Assembly (NCBI GenBank): GCA_002049455.2
Contig: KV918767.1
Location: forward strand, 51,718 to 115,717
Reading direction: 5' to 3'
From: Porphyra umbilicalis
Taxonomy: Eukaryota; Rhodophyta; Bangiophyceae; Bangiales; Bangiaceae
Length of the DNA: 64,000 nucleotides
Below, in pieces: positions 10,814 through 22,805 of this stretch (positions are counted from its first letter, which is position 1; each line of letters starts with the position of its first letter). Both the position numbers and the translations under genes were made by a program. The notes under the pieces are model-generated. The model had not been told where the DNA came from and made no database searches. It saw only the letters and a program-made list of their open reading frames with translations.

Positions 10814-11510
10814 TCACTCGTTGCTCCCGAAACTCGACGGCGAGCCAGGCGGCACCATGAAAAGTCCGAAGGAGAAGTAACTGGCACTCGTGGGAACGGT
10901 TGTCAGTCACGCCGATGAGCCGAGGTGATGGGAAATCATTTCGCCCCCACATGCCGCCGACTATTCAGCACATCATCACTGGCACGTCCACCTGTAGACC
11001 ATCCCCCCTGCGCCGACCTTCAAACTGGCTCAGTCACGCAGAATCGTGCGGAGGCTCTGTCACAAAGGTCCCCCCTCAGGCTCCCCCGCGCCGGCCCTCA
11101 CACCGCGTCCCCCACGCCCACTCGTTCACTGGCAAGTTCGCGCACCCCCCCCCGCCGCTGCTCATGAGCTGGCTGCCGCGTCCCCCCTGCCCTGTCTTTG
11201 TCATCCATGCCGCCTCTCTCGCCACCAGACCACCTCAAGCCCGACGTCGCACGCCCTTACACCGCTGCTCTGTCACCGTACAATGGACGGACTCCCGGCG
11301 CCGGCCTTCATACCACCTCTCGCACGCCCGCTCCGGTACCGGTCAAATCAGGTAGGCCCCGACACAGCGCAATTTAAAGGTCCCTTCCACTCGCTCCGGT
11401 GCACCTCCGTCCGATCCCCGTCTCACTTGGACGTGCCGTACAAAAGACCTCGTCGACATTTTGCCGCTCCTGCGACCGTCCAAATGGCACGACTGTCGCG
11501 CCACCCTAGA
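10814..11510. other. Spacer, no gene recognised
   Basis: Pro-rich plus-strand frames over 10900-11630 look compositional (CCC-rich strand). No motif or repeat is seen before the minisatellite begins. Confidence 0.35.
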
Positions 11511-12690
11511 GGCGCGCACCGTCAGGGCCCGAGCGGCTCGACGGGCTTGCCGTCGGGGGCAGTCACGTCCACGACGGCGCGCACCGTCGGGGCCCTTGTG
11601 GCTCGACGGGCACGTCGTTGTGCGCGGTGAGGGTCACGCCGTCGCGCACCGTCGGGGCCCACGCGGCTCGACGGGCGCGTCGCTGATGCCGTCCATTGCC
11701 ACGATGGCGCGCACCGTCGGGGCCCTTGTGGCTCGACGGGCGCGTCGTTGGTCGCGGCTACGGTCACGTTGTCGCGCACCGTCGGGGCCCTTGTGGCTCG
11801 ACGGGTGCCTCGCTCTTAGCAACGACGCCTACGGCAGTGTGCACCGTCGGGGTCGACATGGATCTACGGGCGCCTCGTTGATGCTGTCGACGGCCAAGAT
11901 GGCGCGCACAATCGGGACCGACGCGGCTCGGTGGGGGCGACGTCCGGCGCGGCGCCGGCCACAACGGCTCGCACCGACGGATCCCTTGTGGCTTGATGGG
12001 CGCACCGTTGGACGGTGTCACGGTCACGACGGCGCGCACCGTCGCGGACCATGCGGCTCGACGGGCGCGCTGCTGATGCCGTCGACAGCCACGATGGCGC
12101 ACACCGTCGGGGCCGACGCGGCTCGACAGGCACATCGTCAATGCTGTCGATGGCCACGATGGCGAACACCGTCGAGGCGGACGCGGCTCAGTGAAGGCGA
12201 CGTCCGGCGCGGCGACGGCCACGACAGCGCGCACCGTCGGGGCCCTCGAGGCTCGACGGGCGCGTTGTTGGTCGCGGCGACGGCCACGACGGCGCGCACC
12301 GTCGGGGCCCATTTGGCTCGACGGGCGCGTCGCTGCTGCCGTCCATTGTCGCGATGGAGTGCACCGTCGGGGCCCTTGTGGCTCGACGGGCGCGTTGTTG
12401 GTCGCGGCGACGGCCACGACGACGCGCACCGTCAGGGCCCTTGTGGCTCGACGGGCGCGTTGTTGGGCGCGGCGACGGTTACGCCGTCGCGCACCGTCAG
12501 GGCCCATGAGGCTCGACGGGCGCGTCGCTGATGCCGTCCATTGCCACGATGGCGCGCACCGTCGGGGCCCTTGTGGCTCGACGGGCGCGTCGTTGGTCGC
12601 GGCGACGGTCACGCCGTCGCACACCGTCGGATCCCATGTGGCTCGACGGGCGCGTCGCTTGGGGCGGTGACGGCTACGCCGTCGTGCGCC
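11511..12690. repeat. 66-bp minisatellite, about 18 diverged copies
   Basis: The core GCGCACCGTCGGGGCCC, followed about 5 bases later by GGCTCGACGGGCGCGTCG, recurs at 66-bp intervals (for example 11578, 11644, 11710, 11776). Copies differ by scattered substitutions. Because 66 is 22 codons, long frames are open on both strands (a plus frame of 356 codons and a minus frame of 286), so coding status cannot be judged from openness alone. Confidence 0.9.
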
Positions 12691-12756
12691 ATCAGGTCTA
12701 ACAGGGCCTGACAGGTGCCTTCTCAGGTGCTGATATGGCCACGACGTCGCGGACCG

Positions 12757-13995
12757 TCACGGCATACGGGGCGCGACGTCTTCGTCGTCATCGGCGGCGA
12801 CCGCAAGTATGGTGGGGATCGGCGGCGGCGTGGATGTTCCACCGACAGACCGAAACGACCGCGTCAGCTGGGCCTCGTAGCAGAATAGAAGATGACGACG
12901 TGAACAGCGGGGCGAGGCAGAGAGGCGAGCAGGGGTGGGGGGGACTGCGGCAGCGTCGTGCACCCCGTCCACCGATGTCGTCTGATCCGATGCCGGAGCC
13001 GCTGGGTGCAACGGCCGCGGAACACCGGCGACGTCGCAGCAAGTGGTGCGGACTGCGGCGTCGAGCGAGGCCTCGACGCAAGCGGAAAGTGGGCAAGGGT
13101 GGGCGTGATGCTGCCTCAGGGCGGCGCCAGCTTTTGCGTCACATTGCTTTTCGATTCCCGCGGGCCCCGCGGCGACAGCGCGGCAGCAGTGGCGGGCGTC
13201 AAGGCGCGCCTTACATCCGCGGCGACGACCACGTGGCAAGGACGGGTTGTTGGGCGCCAGAACGCTCATTGTCGCCGCTTCTTTGGGGGCGACGTCCGGC
13301 TATGTCGGATAAACGGCCCCCCCATCCTCTCCGGGACGGAAAAGGAAGCCAACCGCATGGCCGAGACGTCCCCTGTCGGCGAGTCCTCCGTCTCGCGGCT
13401 GGCAGAGGCCGACCGTGGCAGTGGGCTGTCGCGTGGCCGGCAGCGCACACGGCACGATGGCCGAGGGCGGCGTGTAAGAAGTCGTTGCGCGGTAGGACAG
13501 TGCGTCGGGCACCGCGTTGGTCGGCGGTGCCGCAGCGGAGTCAGCGACGCCCACTGACGACGGCACGTCGCCACCTGAGAGGGGCGAGGAATAGGAAGAC
13601 GCGGCCACCGCATATGACAACGATGACGGGGAAGACGCGGCCAGCATCGCCCGTCTTGACGCAACGCCCGGATTGGTGGCGCGCGCGAAAGTGTGACGGT
13701 TGCTCCACCAATGCCGCCGTCGCAGACGCCACCACTACAGCCGCCCAGTCCTACGGATCTGCCGGCTTCGGGAACCGGAGGCAGGGTCCACGATTAGCAC
13801 CGGGCGGCAAGCGGCCAATGCGTCCCACCGAAGAAGATAGAGGAACCCTCCGACACGTCCCACGCAAGGATATTGTACGCTAGCGGGGGTGGCACCGAGG
13901 GAAGGGACGACGGGGAGGTCCGGAATCGATAAACGGGGCGGGCGCGGCGGCAGAGAGCTGTAGGTGAACACGGGGGAGGCTGCACTCGGAGAAGG
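12757..13995 (-). pseudogene. Possible decayed minus-strand gene
   Basis: Successive minus-strand frames show residue composition less monotonous than their surroundings. Examples are YNILAWDVSEGSSIFFGG near 13880-13820, a Ser/Ala-rich segment at 13647-13300 beginning MLAASSPSSLSYAVAASS, and a segment at 12760-13060 ending AADDDEDVAP. The frame changes at least twice, so either introns or frameshifts are needed. No domain is recognised. Confidence 0.2.
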
Positions 13996-14321
13996 CGCAA
14001 CGAGGCGGTCGCTTCCTGAGCTGTGCCATTAGAATAAACCTTCCTCGTTGGGTGTCACTTTCGTGAGAACGAGAAACAGAATTTAAAAATAAATAAAACT
14101 TTAAACTGTTTTGTGCATGTTGTATTTCCGCGTTGCTGTTTCAAGTCTCGCGGGCAGACATAAAACGGCCCCGTGTCCTCCCGTTCGCCGAGCAGAGGAG
14201 TCCTCAACACACCATCAAACCCTTTCTGCTGCTCTTATCTTCGCCGCTTCCCGACGCTGGCACGATCCCCTCCACACCGTTTCAACCGGCCGTCGAGCTG
14301 TTCTCGCACCCCACTTCATCA

Positions 14322-14713
14322 TGGACGGCGCGAATCTATCCCCGGTGGCCGATAGCCCGCCGGCGTTCATCTGGATATCGGACCAGACGCTGCGCAAAGT
14401 GAGTACGCTGACCTTAAGCACATGTCCAGGGGACACGCAAGTGTTTGACTTCCGGATCCAGGCCCTGCACCGGACAATGACGGGCGGGTGCTTCTCTCGA
14501 CCTGCCTTGTGCCGCTTGTTTGTGGACGCTTTTCGACCGGCGCCTGGTGCTGTCGATGGCTCACAAGCCCAGCGCCACCGGCGCTTTGTGGCATGCGTGG
14601 CGGGCTTCTTTTGGGATGAGATGACGCGACGCGTAGTCCTTTGCCCGGAGCATCCGCTCAGTGGGTCCCCGGGTGATGACTTGCGTGAACAGTCCCATGG
14701 GCTTTGGCTGTGA
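14322..14713 (+). CDS. Unknown small protein or first exon
   Basis: ATG at 14322 opens a frame of about 130 residues (start MDGANLSPVADSPP) that is mixed in composition and includes VACVAGFFWDEMTRRVVLC. An AT-rich patch with TTTAAAAATAAATAAAA lies about 230 bp upstream and could be promoter or a polyadenylation region of something else. A strong GTGAGT donor occurs inside the frame at about 14399, so the gene may be spliced and the 3' part read here may be intron. No domain recognised. It lies upstream of the minus-strand unknown gene and the RecQ-like helicase. Confidence 0.35.
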
Positions 14714-15048
14714 CAATACACATTGTTCTCTGTGCCGTCTCCTATGTGGCTCCGTTTTGTGATCCTGGTCTTAGGACAATATCATTCGACATGTCCTTCG
14801 CCTCCCACTGCCACGTGACCACAGATTCTCGTCTTCTGCCAGTTTTCTTCCCGCTTCGGCCGCGATTGCGCTCATGCAGCTCATGCAGCTCACCTATACG
14901 CCTTTCCAATGTCCATACTACGTGCCGTGTTCTTTGCTAGAGATTGAGGGAGGGTCTGATATCAGTGCCTTTGTTGAGCAGACATAGGTTTCGATATCGC
15001 TGACAAGAAAGATGAGTACAACCATTTGCATACCAGCGTACAAAGAAA
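14714..15048. other. AT-richer spacer
   Basis: No frame longer than about 80 codons with a recognisable motif. It lies between the 3' ends of the unknown ORF at 14322 (plus) and the gene at 15049 (minus), so it may hold their convergent 3' ends. Confidence 0.35.
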
Positions 15049-16209
15049 TCAGATTGTTCTCCTCTTCTTCCCACCCCCCCCCTTTGACGAGCCGGTCGTC
15101 AGGCTCTTGTAGACGCTGCTTACAATGCTAGTGCCCCACTTCTTCTCAAACTCACCAATACCACCAACGTCGGCTATCTCTTGCACCACTCTCTTGTATC
15201 GCGTGACACGAACAGCATCTGCTCGAAGAAGCCGCCCGGGAAACAACTTCTGGCGCTCCACAGTATCACACAATATAGAGAGAGGGTGGCTCACAATCAC
15301 TCCAATGCTTTCCCGCTTCCCACGCACCCACATCCCCTGCAGCTCCCTGCAAGACCTCAAAGTTGGCAGCGTCACGCTGGATACGCAGACGCTGGGCTGG
15401 CACACATGCGAGCCGACCGGAACCGAGCCGGTGCCCCGGTTGACACTGGCCGGGGGTGAGCAGGCGGGGTTCCCGTCGGCCTGGGGTTGAGGAGGCAGGG
15501 GCATCACAGGAGGCTCCATCGTCGCAGAGCATGGCGTAGATGAGAGAGTACCCATGGTCGATGTAGGATCATCGGAATGACTGATGACCGGCGCGCGGTG
15601 CAGTGGGGCGGCGGGGGGCGGTCGATCGCCGGAAGCCACCGGTGTCGCCTGTGAGGCGACACTCGTCACGCCTGGTCGGAGCGCCGTCGTAGCCGGCATG
15701 GTCGTGAGATGGTCGGGGGCCGGGAGTGCGCGGGCCGGCTCCCAGGCACGAGGCGCATCGGCCCGTGCAATGGTACTGTTCAGCCGCTGAAGACGAATGC
15801 GTTGAAACGCGGCATCCGACGATACGCCGTTGCAGAGGCGATGCAAGACGGCGACGCTCCGCATCGCTACCGTCATGGGGTTGTCCTGCATGATCGCTGC
15901 GGTCTGACGACCCCCGAGCGAGTAGCAGCCCGCCTGCTCGACGTCCCGCCTCCGCGCCACGTACATTGCATTAAGCGTGGTCGAAAGGTCGTTGATGACG
16001 TCCTGGTCGACACCTTGCATCGGGCGGGCGTACACGCCACTCCCCCCCGTGCTTGACGCCTCGTTGACGACCAGAGAGGAGCCGTTGTCCAAGATGCGAG
16101 CATTGGACGCAGAGGCCGCGGCGGGACCTCCCTGGCCCTGCAGGACTCCGCTTGACGGAGGGGCAGCGGCGGACCACATCTGTCGAGGAGGGAGAGAGCG
16201 GCTGTCCAT
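15049..16209 (-). CDS. Unknown 386-residue protein, possible C-terminal DNA-binding region
   Basis: A single uninterrupted frame from ATG at 16209 to TGA at 15049. The N-terminal half is Ser/Ala/Pro-rich with a mixed helix-prone part (DVINDLSTTLNAMYVARR), the middle is Pro-rich and probably disordered, and the last 110 residues are compact and basic. They run through ELQGMWVRGKRESIG, VERQKLFPGRLL, TRYKRVVQEIADVGG and EFEKKWG to a lysine-rich tail GGGGKKRRTI resembling a nuclear localisation signal. The arrangement loosely recalls the Gcr1_C DNA-binding domain of Cryptons and some fungal regulators, but the match is by eye and weak. It is transcribed away from the RecQ-family gene that starts 775 bp away, so the two may share a promoter region or belong to one element. 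Confidence 0.5.
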   Translation of the reverse strand: MDSRSLPPRQMWSAAAPPSSGVLQGQGGPAAASASNARILDNGSSLVVNEASSTGGSGVYARPMQGVDQDVINDLSTTLNAMYVARRRDVEQAGCYSLGGRQTAAIMQDNPMTVAMRSVAVLHRLCNGVSSDAAFQRIRLQRLNSTIARADAPRAWEPARALPAPDHLTTMPATTALRPGVTSVASQATPVASGDRPPPAAPLHRAPVISHSDDPTSTMGTLSSTPCSATMEPPVMPLPPQPQADGNPACSPPASVNRGTGSVPVGSHVCQPSVCVSSVTLPTLRSCRELQGMWVRGKRESIGVIVSHPLSILCDTVERQKLFPGRLLRADAVRVTRYKRVVQEIADVGGIGEFEKKWGTSIVSSVYKSLTTGSSKGGGGKKRRTI

Positions 16210-16983
16210 GGTCTATGAAGGCTCAGAGTGAGGGGAGGTCCTCCAAGGAAACGGGGCCTTGGTGAAAAATGGGATGAAGAGGCAACCGGAAGGACAATGG
16301 CAGGAGGGTCCAAGAAGCAGAGCTGGCCTAGGCAAGCTCAGAAGGTCCTATGGTACCGAGTGACGTTGGCCAGAAGGCCATCGACCAATCTTCCAGCGAC
16401 ACAATGACCCATCGGCAGAGAGGGCCCACAATTTACAGATTAATCTGGTAGGCTCCCGCGACACCTGGGCACGGTCTCATGAGTGAAGCTGCGCAATGGC
16501 GATTACAGCCCAGGTTTCTGTTTGGGGACCACTCGTGACACAAACCTGGTTGCGACGCCTGGGAAGAGGCGAGCCCCATCGCCGCAGACACTGTCTTCGA
16601 CAGGGACCTCCCCGCTCTCGGCTCCATGCGTCTCCGCTCTCGTGATAGTACGGTGAGAACATGCGGGGCGCGACACGCTCTGTCTGGGGGCCAGCGTCTC
16701 GGCACCAGTTAGAGGACCGTCCCATCCGAGACGGGAGTGCTTGAAGGGGCACTTGCGTCTCGTGACGGCCGCGGCCTGCTACTCCGCATCTGTGTTTGGA
16801 ACTTTTCTCAATTACAGGGTAGACCCCCTCAGGTTTGCGAAACCAGCGTATTTACAATATATTTAGGTACGTTATGGAAAGTCGTTAACGACTGCTCTGT
16901 CGACGCACCAAGAGATACCATGTTGTTGTCTGCAAGCGCCGGGTACGTGCCTTGGCATGTGTGTCGTGGTCGACTGCGAGAGC
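16210..16983. promoter_or_regulatory. Divergent intergenic region
   Basis: Separates the start codons of the minus-strand unknown gene (16209) and the plus-strand RecQ-like helicase (16984). No coding frame or clear TATA motif is evident; by position it should contain both promoters and 5' leaders. Confidence 0.35.
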
Positions 16984-19119
16984 ATGGCATCTTCCCAAGT
17001 CACACGACGGGCGGCGCGTGATGTGTTGTGGGCCACTTTTGGCCTGCGCAACTTTCGAGCAGGCCAGTTAGAGGCCATCGAGCATGTCGTGCATTGGCGA
17101 GGGCCCCCTGCGAGCTTGCTGTGCATTATGGCAACTGGCTCCGGCAAGGTACGTGACAGACACTAGTGGTCCTCCGTGATGTGCTAGCGCAACGTCTTGC
17201 CATACTGAGTGCAGTCGACAAGCATTCTAATTTTGCGTCTTATTTCCTGCTGTCGACTCTCCCTTCAGCCGAGTAGACTCTGGTGTTTGCCGTGATTGCC
17301 GTTCTGCTTTGGTGTCGCTTAGGTTGCGTCACAGTCGTCGTCTGCCCTCTAACGGCTCTGGGCCGTCAGCACGTCCGCTATCTCCAAGCGCGTGGGGTGT
17401 CGGCGGCGGGTCTCTCGGCGGAGACGTCGCCACAGACCCGCGGCGCGATCTTTGACTGCCTGCAGCGACGTGCTCTGGCGGTCTTGGTTGTGTCGCCCGA
17501 GCAGCTAGCTGTGAACCTAGGCCTTTGTCGCGCGTTGGACAGGTGCGGGGTTGGTTTGCTTGTCGTGGATGAGGCCCATACGTGGTTGTCGTGGCCCGGC
17601 TGGCGACGGTCGATGAGCGAGGCTGCTGCTCGCTTCCCAACTGTCCAGCGACTCGCACTGACAGCGACCCTGCAGCGCGCTGATGAGACTCGTCTTCTTC
17701 AGGTGTTGGCCATGCCGGGGTCGCGAGTAGTCAGACATCCCTTCTTTCGTGCCAACCTGGCCCTTCACATCGAGCAACGCCCTTCGGTCGTGTCATGGAC
17801 GGGCGAAGGCTCACCACTGCGGCCTGTAGAGGCCGAGATGACCTTCCGGCGACGTCGAGCTTTTGCTCTTTGCGCGGCTGCTGCCCGACGAGATGGAAAC
17901 GCTATAATCTACGTGCACCTGCGAAAGGACGTGGACGACCTTGTTGTCGCTCTCCTCCAGCTTCTCGCCGAGACGCCTGCTGCAGCGGAAGGCGCTACTT
18001 TTCTCCCGTATCACGCTGGCCGTGAGGACAGGAATGACGTGGAGAACGCCTTCCTGGAACGGCGGCGCGTCACCGTTGTGTCCACTATTGCGTTTGGGCT
18101 TGGAATCAACTCTCCTTCTGTGCGCCTGATCGTGCACATGGTACGTCTGTGGGCGTTTTCTGGCATGGGTCTCCTCTGGTCGTCGCATGCGGCACGCTAT
18201 CTCACTCGTGTGCCTCTATGTTGTTCCAACGCTAACCCAGATGCATCTCTGTGAAGCTCTCCTTCAGCTCCTCTACTGGATGCACCTTTGGCCGTAGACC
18301 GCACCGGACTCGGTGGACTTGTACGCCCAGCAAGTTGGAAGGAGTGGAAGGGATGGCTACGCGGCCGTATGTTTATTGTTTTTTTCTTCGGAGGACTTAG
18401 AACCTGTTCGACGCGCCGCGGCACGCGCCGCTGTCTCCCTTCATGACACATGCGTCACGTCCAACGTTGTCGTGGAGGAGCTCGGCACCTCTGGCTTTGC
18501 GTTGGTGCCCAGTGCTGCCTTCGTATCCCGTGGCGTGGCGGCTGTACGCATTCCAACGGCGTTGGGGTTGCTCGCGTCCGCTTCACTATTTTCCCTGGGT
18601 ACACAGACGCACGAGCATGGCAACGTGTTGCGGGGTCCAGCCTGGAGCTGCCCCCCTGCATCCCTTTCTGCTGATGCTGCGCATGTTCTCTACACTTGTT
18701 TGTTTCCCTCGTATGCTAAGTCGGGCTCCTTTTTTGCATCCTGCTCGATGGCCACCCTGGCAGGGCGGCCGCACTTTTCCCGCTACGGCATCGGCGCTAC
18801 CAAGGCTGTGGTAGGAGCCTTGGAGGAGCTAGATGCTTGCGGGGTTGTTGTTGTTTCGAAGTGGCGGGGCTCTCTCTTTCCTGCTGCGTCGCTCCGTGAC
18901 TTGAAGCCGTCCAGAGAGGAGGTGGAGCTAGCGTGGACCCCAGCATCTCTGCGACAGCAGCAAGCTGCACGTGCATTGACAAATGTCGTCTCATTCTTTT
19001 CTGAGAGCTCTTGCATTTCAATGCGTTTGTGCGAGCTTTTTGGAGAGAGGAATGAGGTGGACGGTATTCTTCAGGCGTGCAAGTGCTTTGTGTGCCATAG
19101 TGAGCTTCCCCTTTTTTAA
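16984..19119 (+). CDS. RecQ-family DNA helicase (three exons, apparently intact)
   Basis: Exons 16984-17148, 17277-18140 and 18298-19119 join in phase 0 through introns 17149-17276 and 18141-18297 (both GT-AG) to give about 616 residues. Joined motifs follow the superfamily 2 RecQ order: motif 0 FGLRNFRAGQLEAI, Walker A ATGSGK|TL split by intron 1, motif Ia VVCPLTALGRQH, Walker B VDEAHTW, motif III ALTATL, motif IV-like NAIIYVHLRKD, motif V STIAFGLGINSPSVRLIVHM, and motif VI QQVGRSGRDG soon after intron 2. The C-terminal SCISMRLCELFGE...CKCFVCH pattern resembles the RecQ zinc-binding region with altered spacing. RecQ proteins unwind DNA 3' to 5' in replication and recombination. An ATG at 16957 is an alternative start. 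No frameshift or internal stop is seen, unlike the transposon genes around it. The C-terminal half is divergent, so this may be an element-borne or subtelomeric-type RecQ rather than the housekeeping copy; that is inference. Confidence 0.85.
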
Positions 19120-22100
19120 AGAAGACTGCTACTCGCACTTGCTCCACCCTACCCGCCTTGGCACCACCGTATCCGCCTGGGCACCCTTCCCACGCTGCTT
19201 TCACAGTCGCAGTCGCTTCTCGGTCCGCGGTCCGTGACAGACGCAGTGCAGCGCCACTAGAGGCGGCGGGCGGCGCCACCTGCGGCAGCGGTGGGCGGGT
19301 GGTAGACCAGTATCCGGTGGGCGCCCAGTCCCCTGCCCCCCTCCCCGCGTGGGGGGCGGTCCCACCCACTCCACGCCCCATACACTCCAACCCCCCTTAC
19401 GTAGCCCGGCGCTTCGCCGTACGCCAGCCGCGGCGGAGGCGGCGGCGGCGGCGACGGCGGCGGCCACAGCGCGGGCTCCAGGCACCACCGGTCCGCCAAC
19501 GGCGGCGACGGCGCCCCACCCCCGGCCGGCCACCAGACGACGGCGGTGACTTCAATAGCGGGGCGTGCGCGCGCGTCGGCACGATGGGAAGTCGTATCGA
19601 CGCGGCGCGTGTGCGTGTCGTCGAGGAGGGCGGCGGCAGCCGCCACCGCCTTCATTGTCGAGCAGCGGCGGCTGTGGGCGGCCTTCGCCGCCGCCACTGC
19701 GGCGCTCTGAAAGCGGCGGCCGTAAACGTCTCGTCGGCCGTGTTTGTTTCCGGCCGGTCACGGCCGCCGCCGGCGCCCCCGCCGTCGCCTTTGCCACCGC
19801 CGTCGCCGCCGCCGCCACCCGCGGAGAGTCCAACGGCGGCCAGCGCCATGTCGGCCGCCGCGTTGGCCACCCTTGCCGCCGCCGCCGCGCCGCCGCCCCA
19901 ACTGGGTCCGTCGTGTGGGGCGCCGCCGGCGACGCACCTGCCAACGGGTGGGCTGCCGGGGTCGCGGCCGCCGCACCGCCGCCGCCACCACCACCGCCGC
20001 CGCCACAGCCGCCACAACCGCTGCCGCCGTCGCCTCCACCCGTAAGAAGTCTCAGGGCGGCCGGCGCCGCGTCGGCCGCCGCGTTGGCCACTTTGCGCGT
20101 TGCCTGGAGCGGAGACCCGGCCCGTGGCGGATAGGGCACCCACACCGCTGGCGGTCGTGGCCTCGCTGCCCCCGCGGGCGGCGGCGGCGGCGGCGCCAGC
20201 GACGGCGGCGGTGGCACCAGCAGCGGCAACTTGTGCGGCAGCGGAGGCAGCGGCGGTGGCGGCGACGACGGCGGCGGCGCGTGTTCCAACCCGAGGGAAG
20301 GCAGCGCTCACCCACCCCCCCCCCCCTCGGTCCGCCCTACGCTGCCGCGCGCGCCGCGTCGGCCGCTGCTGCCGCCGCCGCCGCCGCCGCCGCCGACGCG
20401 CCCGCCGACGGCGGCATGGGCGGAAAGAGGGTCGCGCCGCGCGCCCCCACCGCCCGTCGCGAGGACGCCGTTGCCGCATGGGCCGCCGCCGACGGGAGGA
20501 GGGCGGGGAAGCTCCACACCTTTGCCGGGATGACCGGGGTCGCTGACAGCGGCGGGGGGGGGGGGGGGTGCCCCGGCGGCGCCCGTGGAGCGGCGGCGGA
20601 GACGGCGGCCGCCGTGCCAACGATGGCGACGGCGACGCCAGCAGTCGGCGGGCGGTCGCAGCGCGTCATCCGCGTCGGCCGTCGGGGACTCCAGCACGCG
20701 GCTGCTGCCACCTGCGGCGGCCACGTCGCTACCGTCTCTGGTCGCTGCGTCCGCGGCCGCCACCACCGCCGCCTCCCGTGCTATCCGCCGCTGCCGTCGC
20801 AAATGGTAGCGGGCCACGCCACCGGGGCGCCAGCCGACCGGCGTGGCGGGCGCGTCGTCCCACCCCTCCGGCGGCGTCGCCCCCGCGGCGGCGGCGTCCG
20901 CGGCGTCAGCAGCGGACCAGCCGCTACCCCCGCGGGCAGTGTTGCCGTGGGGCGCCAGCGCCGCGGCCGACAGCGTCCGTCCTGCGCCGTGACTCCGCCC
21001 GGCGGCACGGGCGCGCTCTGTCGAGGCCGCCGTGGCGGCGTCCGCTGACGGGCAGAAGGAAGCAAAGGAGGCAGTGGGGGGGGAACGGGAAGGGGGGGTG
21101 CCGGGAAGGGGCGCCCGCGGCGGCAACAGCAGCGGCGCAACGCCTGCGGGGGATACCCTTCGAGTCGCCCCCGCCGCCGCGGCCGGCGGCCCCCGTGCGC
21201 GCCCAGTAGGCCGCCGACGCGCGCCAGCCCCCATCGCTGTCGCTGCTCGATCCACCAAGCGACGCGACGCGCCGCCACCGACGCGAGCGGGCGGGCGTCG
21301 AGCCACATGCGTCAAACAGGACGTCGGGCTGACGATGCGTCTGCGTCGCTGCCGCAGCCGTCGTCACCGCGCCGGCGGCGGCGGTTGCGGTGAAGCCGCA
21401 CCCGCCGACGCCGCCGTTGACGCGGGCGGTCGGTGCGGCCCGGAGCCCGCCCGGCGGCGCCGCCGCCGCCGCCGCCGCCGCCGCGGCACGGCGGACCGAC
21501 CGCCAGAGTCACTCCAACGTGGCGGGCACGCTACGCAGCGCCAGCGTCGGGGAGCGCAGTGGAGTGGCAGAGAGCGTCGCAACGCCCGCGGGCTCGCCGT
21601 CCGCAGAGGAGGGGGTGGCGCCGCCGCCGCAGACGCCGCCCGTCGGCGGCGCCCCCATCGTTGCCAGCGCCCCTACGCTAGGCACTGGCGGCTGCGGCAT
21701 CGTCCGCACGCGCTGCTGCCGCCGCCGCAAGCCGCCGCATGCCCGGCCGCGCCAGCGCCAGCGACGCGGGGACGCTGTCGCTGCCGCCCCCGCCGGCGAC
21801 GCCCCCCCCCCCACCGCCCGCATTGCACGTTACCAACGGCAGGAGCGCAGGAAAAGCCAGCGGCGAAAAGAAGCTCCGCGTCGGCGACCACGCCCGCGGG
21901 GATACGAGGCACGCAGCGTCCCCGCCGCCGCCGCCGTCGCCGCCGAGCGCCGCCAACGGCAGGGGCGGCGGAAGCGGCGGCGGCAAAGCAGAGTACCGCG
22001 GCGGGGACCACGACCGTGGGACGAGGGAAGCAGGGACCCACCGCCACCGCCGCCGCCGTCGCCATCGCCGACCGCCACCGGCAGGATCGGCGGAAACGCC

Positions 22101-22330
22101 GACGGGGAAAAGGCGTCCCGCGGCGGCGACCACGACCGCGGGAGTGGCAACGCAGAGTCCCCACCGCCGCTACCGTCGCCACCGCAACCGCCGCAGCCAC
22201 CGCTGCTGCCGCCGCCTGCCGCCGCCGCGCCCCCCCCCCCCGGTCAAGCAGATGGGGGTAGTCGAGGAACCGGGAAGGGCAGGAGAGGAGCGAGTCGGTG
22301 TCGGGACATGCGTCTCCACTGAGCCAATAC
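19120..22330. other. Triplet-rich low-complexity block, no gene recognised
   Basis: Dominated by GCC/GGC/CGC triplets, giving overlapping Pro-, Ala- and Arg-rich frames on both strands with no domain. A short segment at about 19843 (GTCGGCCGCCGCGTTGGCCA) recurs at about 20072, and a third repeat family lies at 21831-22195. Possibly expanded microsatellite DNA. Confidence 0.5.
21831..22195. repeat. About 120-bp degenerate tandem repeat, three copies
   Basis: The landmark GGCAGG starting copies at 21838, 21958 and 22080 is followed in each by a related GGAAA/GGCGGAAA segment, a GCGGCGACCACG-type block and a CCGCCGCC-rich tail. Spacing is 120-122 bp. The copies are diverged and the spacing is not a strict multiple of three, so a shared protein frame is unlikely. 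Confidence 0.65.
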
Positions 22331-22803
22331 TGAGGCAATAGTGGCCTTTCATTCGGGCAAAGACACGTCCAATGATCACTACGATCGATTGAAACAAGTA
22401 TATCGATCGTCACAGGCTGCTGTTACCGTCACAACTTGTTGTTACTAAGCAACGAGAACGCTCGTCGGCAGACGGACAAAGAAACAGGTCAAAATGTGCA
22501 GCGCTTGATGACGACCACGCCTAGAATGACGTTACTGTAGGACCATTGCCATGCACGACAGCTCTTGCGGACGTTCCCACCACCTCTGCCCAGAAGAAAC
22601 TGGCAGTCAATCTTGCAGACGTGGCGCACACGTTGCAGCCACGTGCTACTATTTGCTGTGAAACGGGTCGTTGATCCATCACATGGGCCAATCAGAGGCC
22701 CCCGTGAGATAGCCTCGGCTATCCTAAAAGCTATTCCGACTCGAAATAGAAAAGCGATAGCCGCACAGCTATTCTTGGTCAGCGGAAGCCAGAATCAAGT
22801 AGG
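22331..22803. other. AT-richer spacer with a short hairpin
   Basis: No gene recognised. A 7-bp stem hairpin GATAGCC/GGCTATC with a 2-base loop lies at 22708-22723. Composition changes sharply here from the triplet-rich block to the left. Confidence 0.35.
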
Positions 22804-22805
22804 TA

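Noticed and set aside
11461-12690. CRISPR-like array at the 66-bp repeats
   Set aside because: Units are contiguous diverged minisatellite copies without unique spacers, in a eukaryotic context.
19158-22413. Many Pro/Ala/Arg-rich frames of 150-430 codons
   Set aside because: Overlapping open frames on both strands in GCC/GGC triplet DNA; openness follows from composition and no motif appears.
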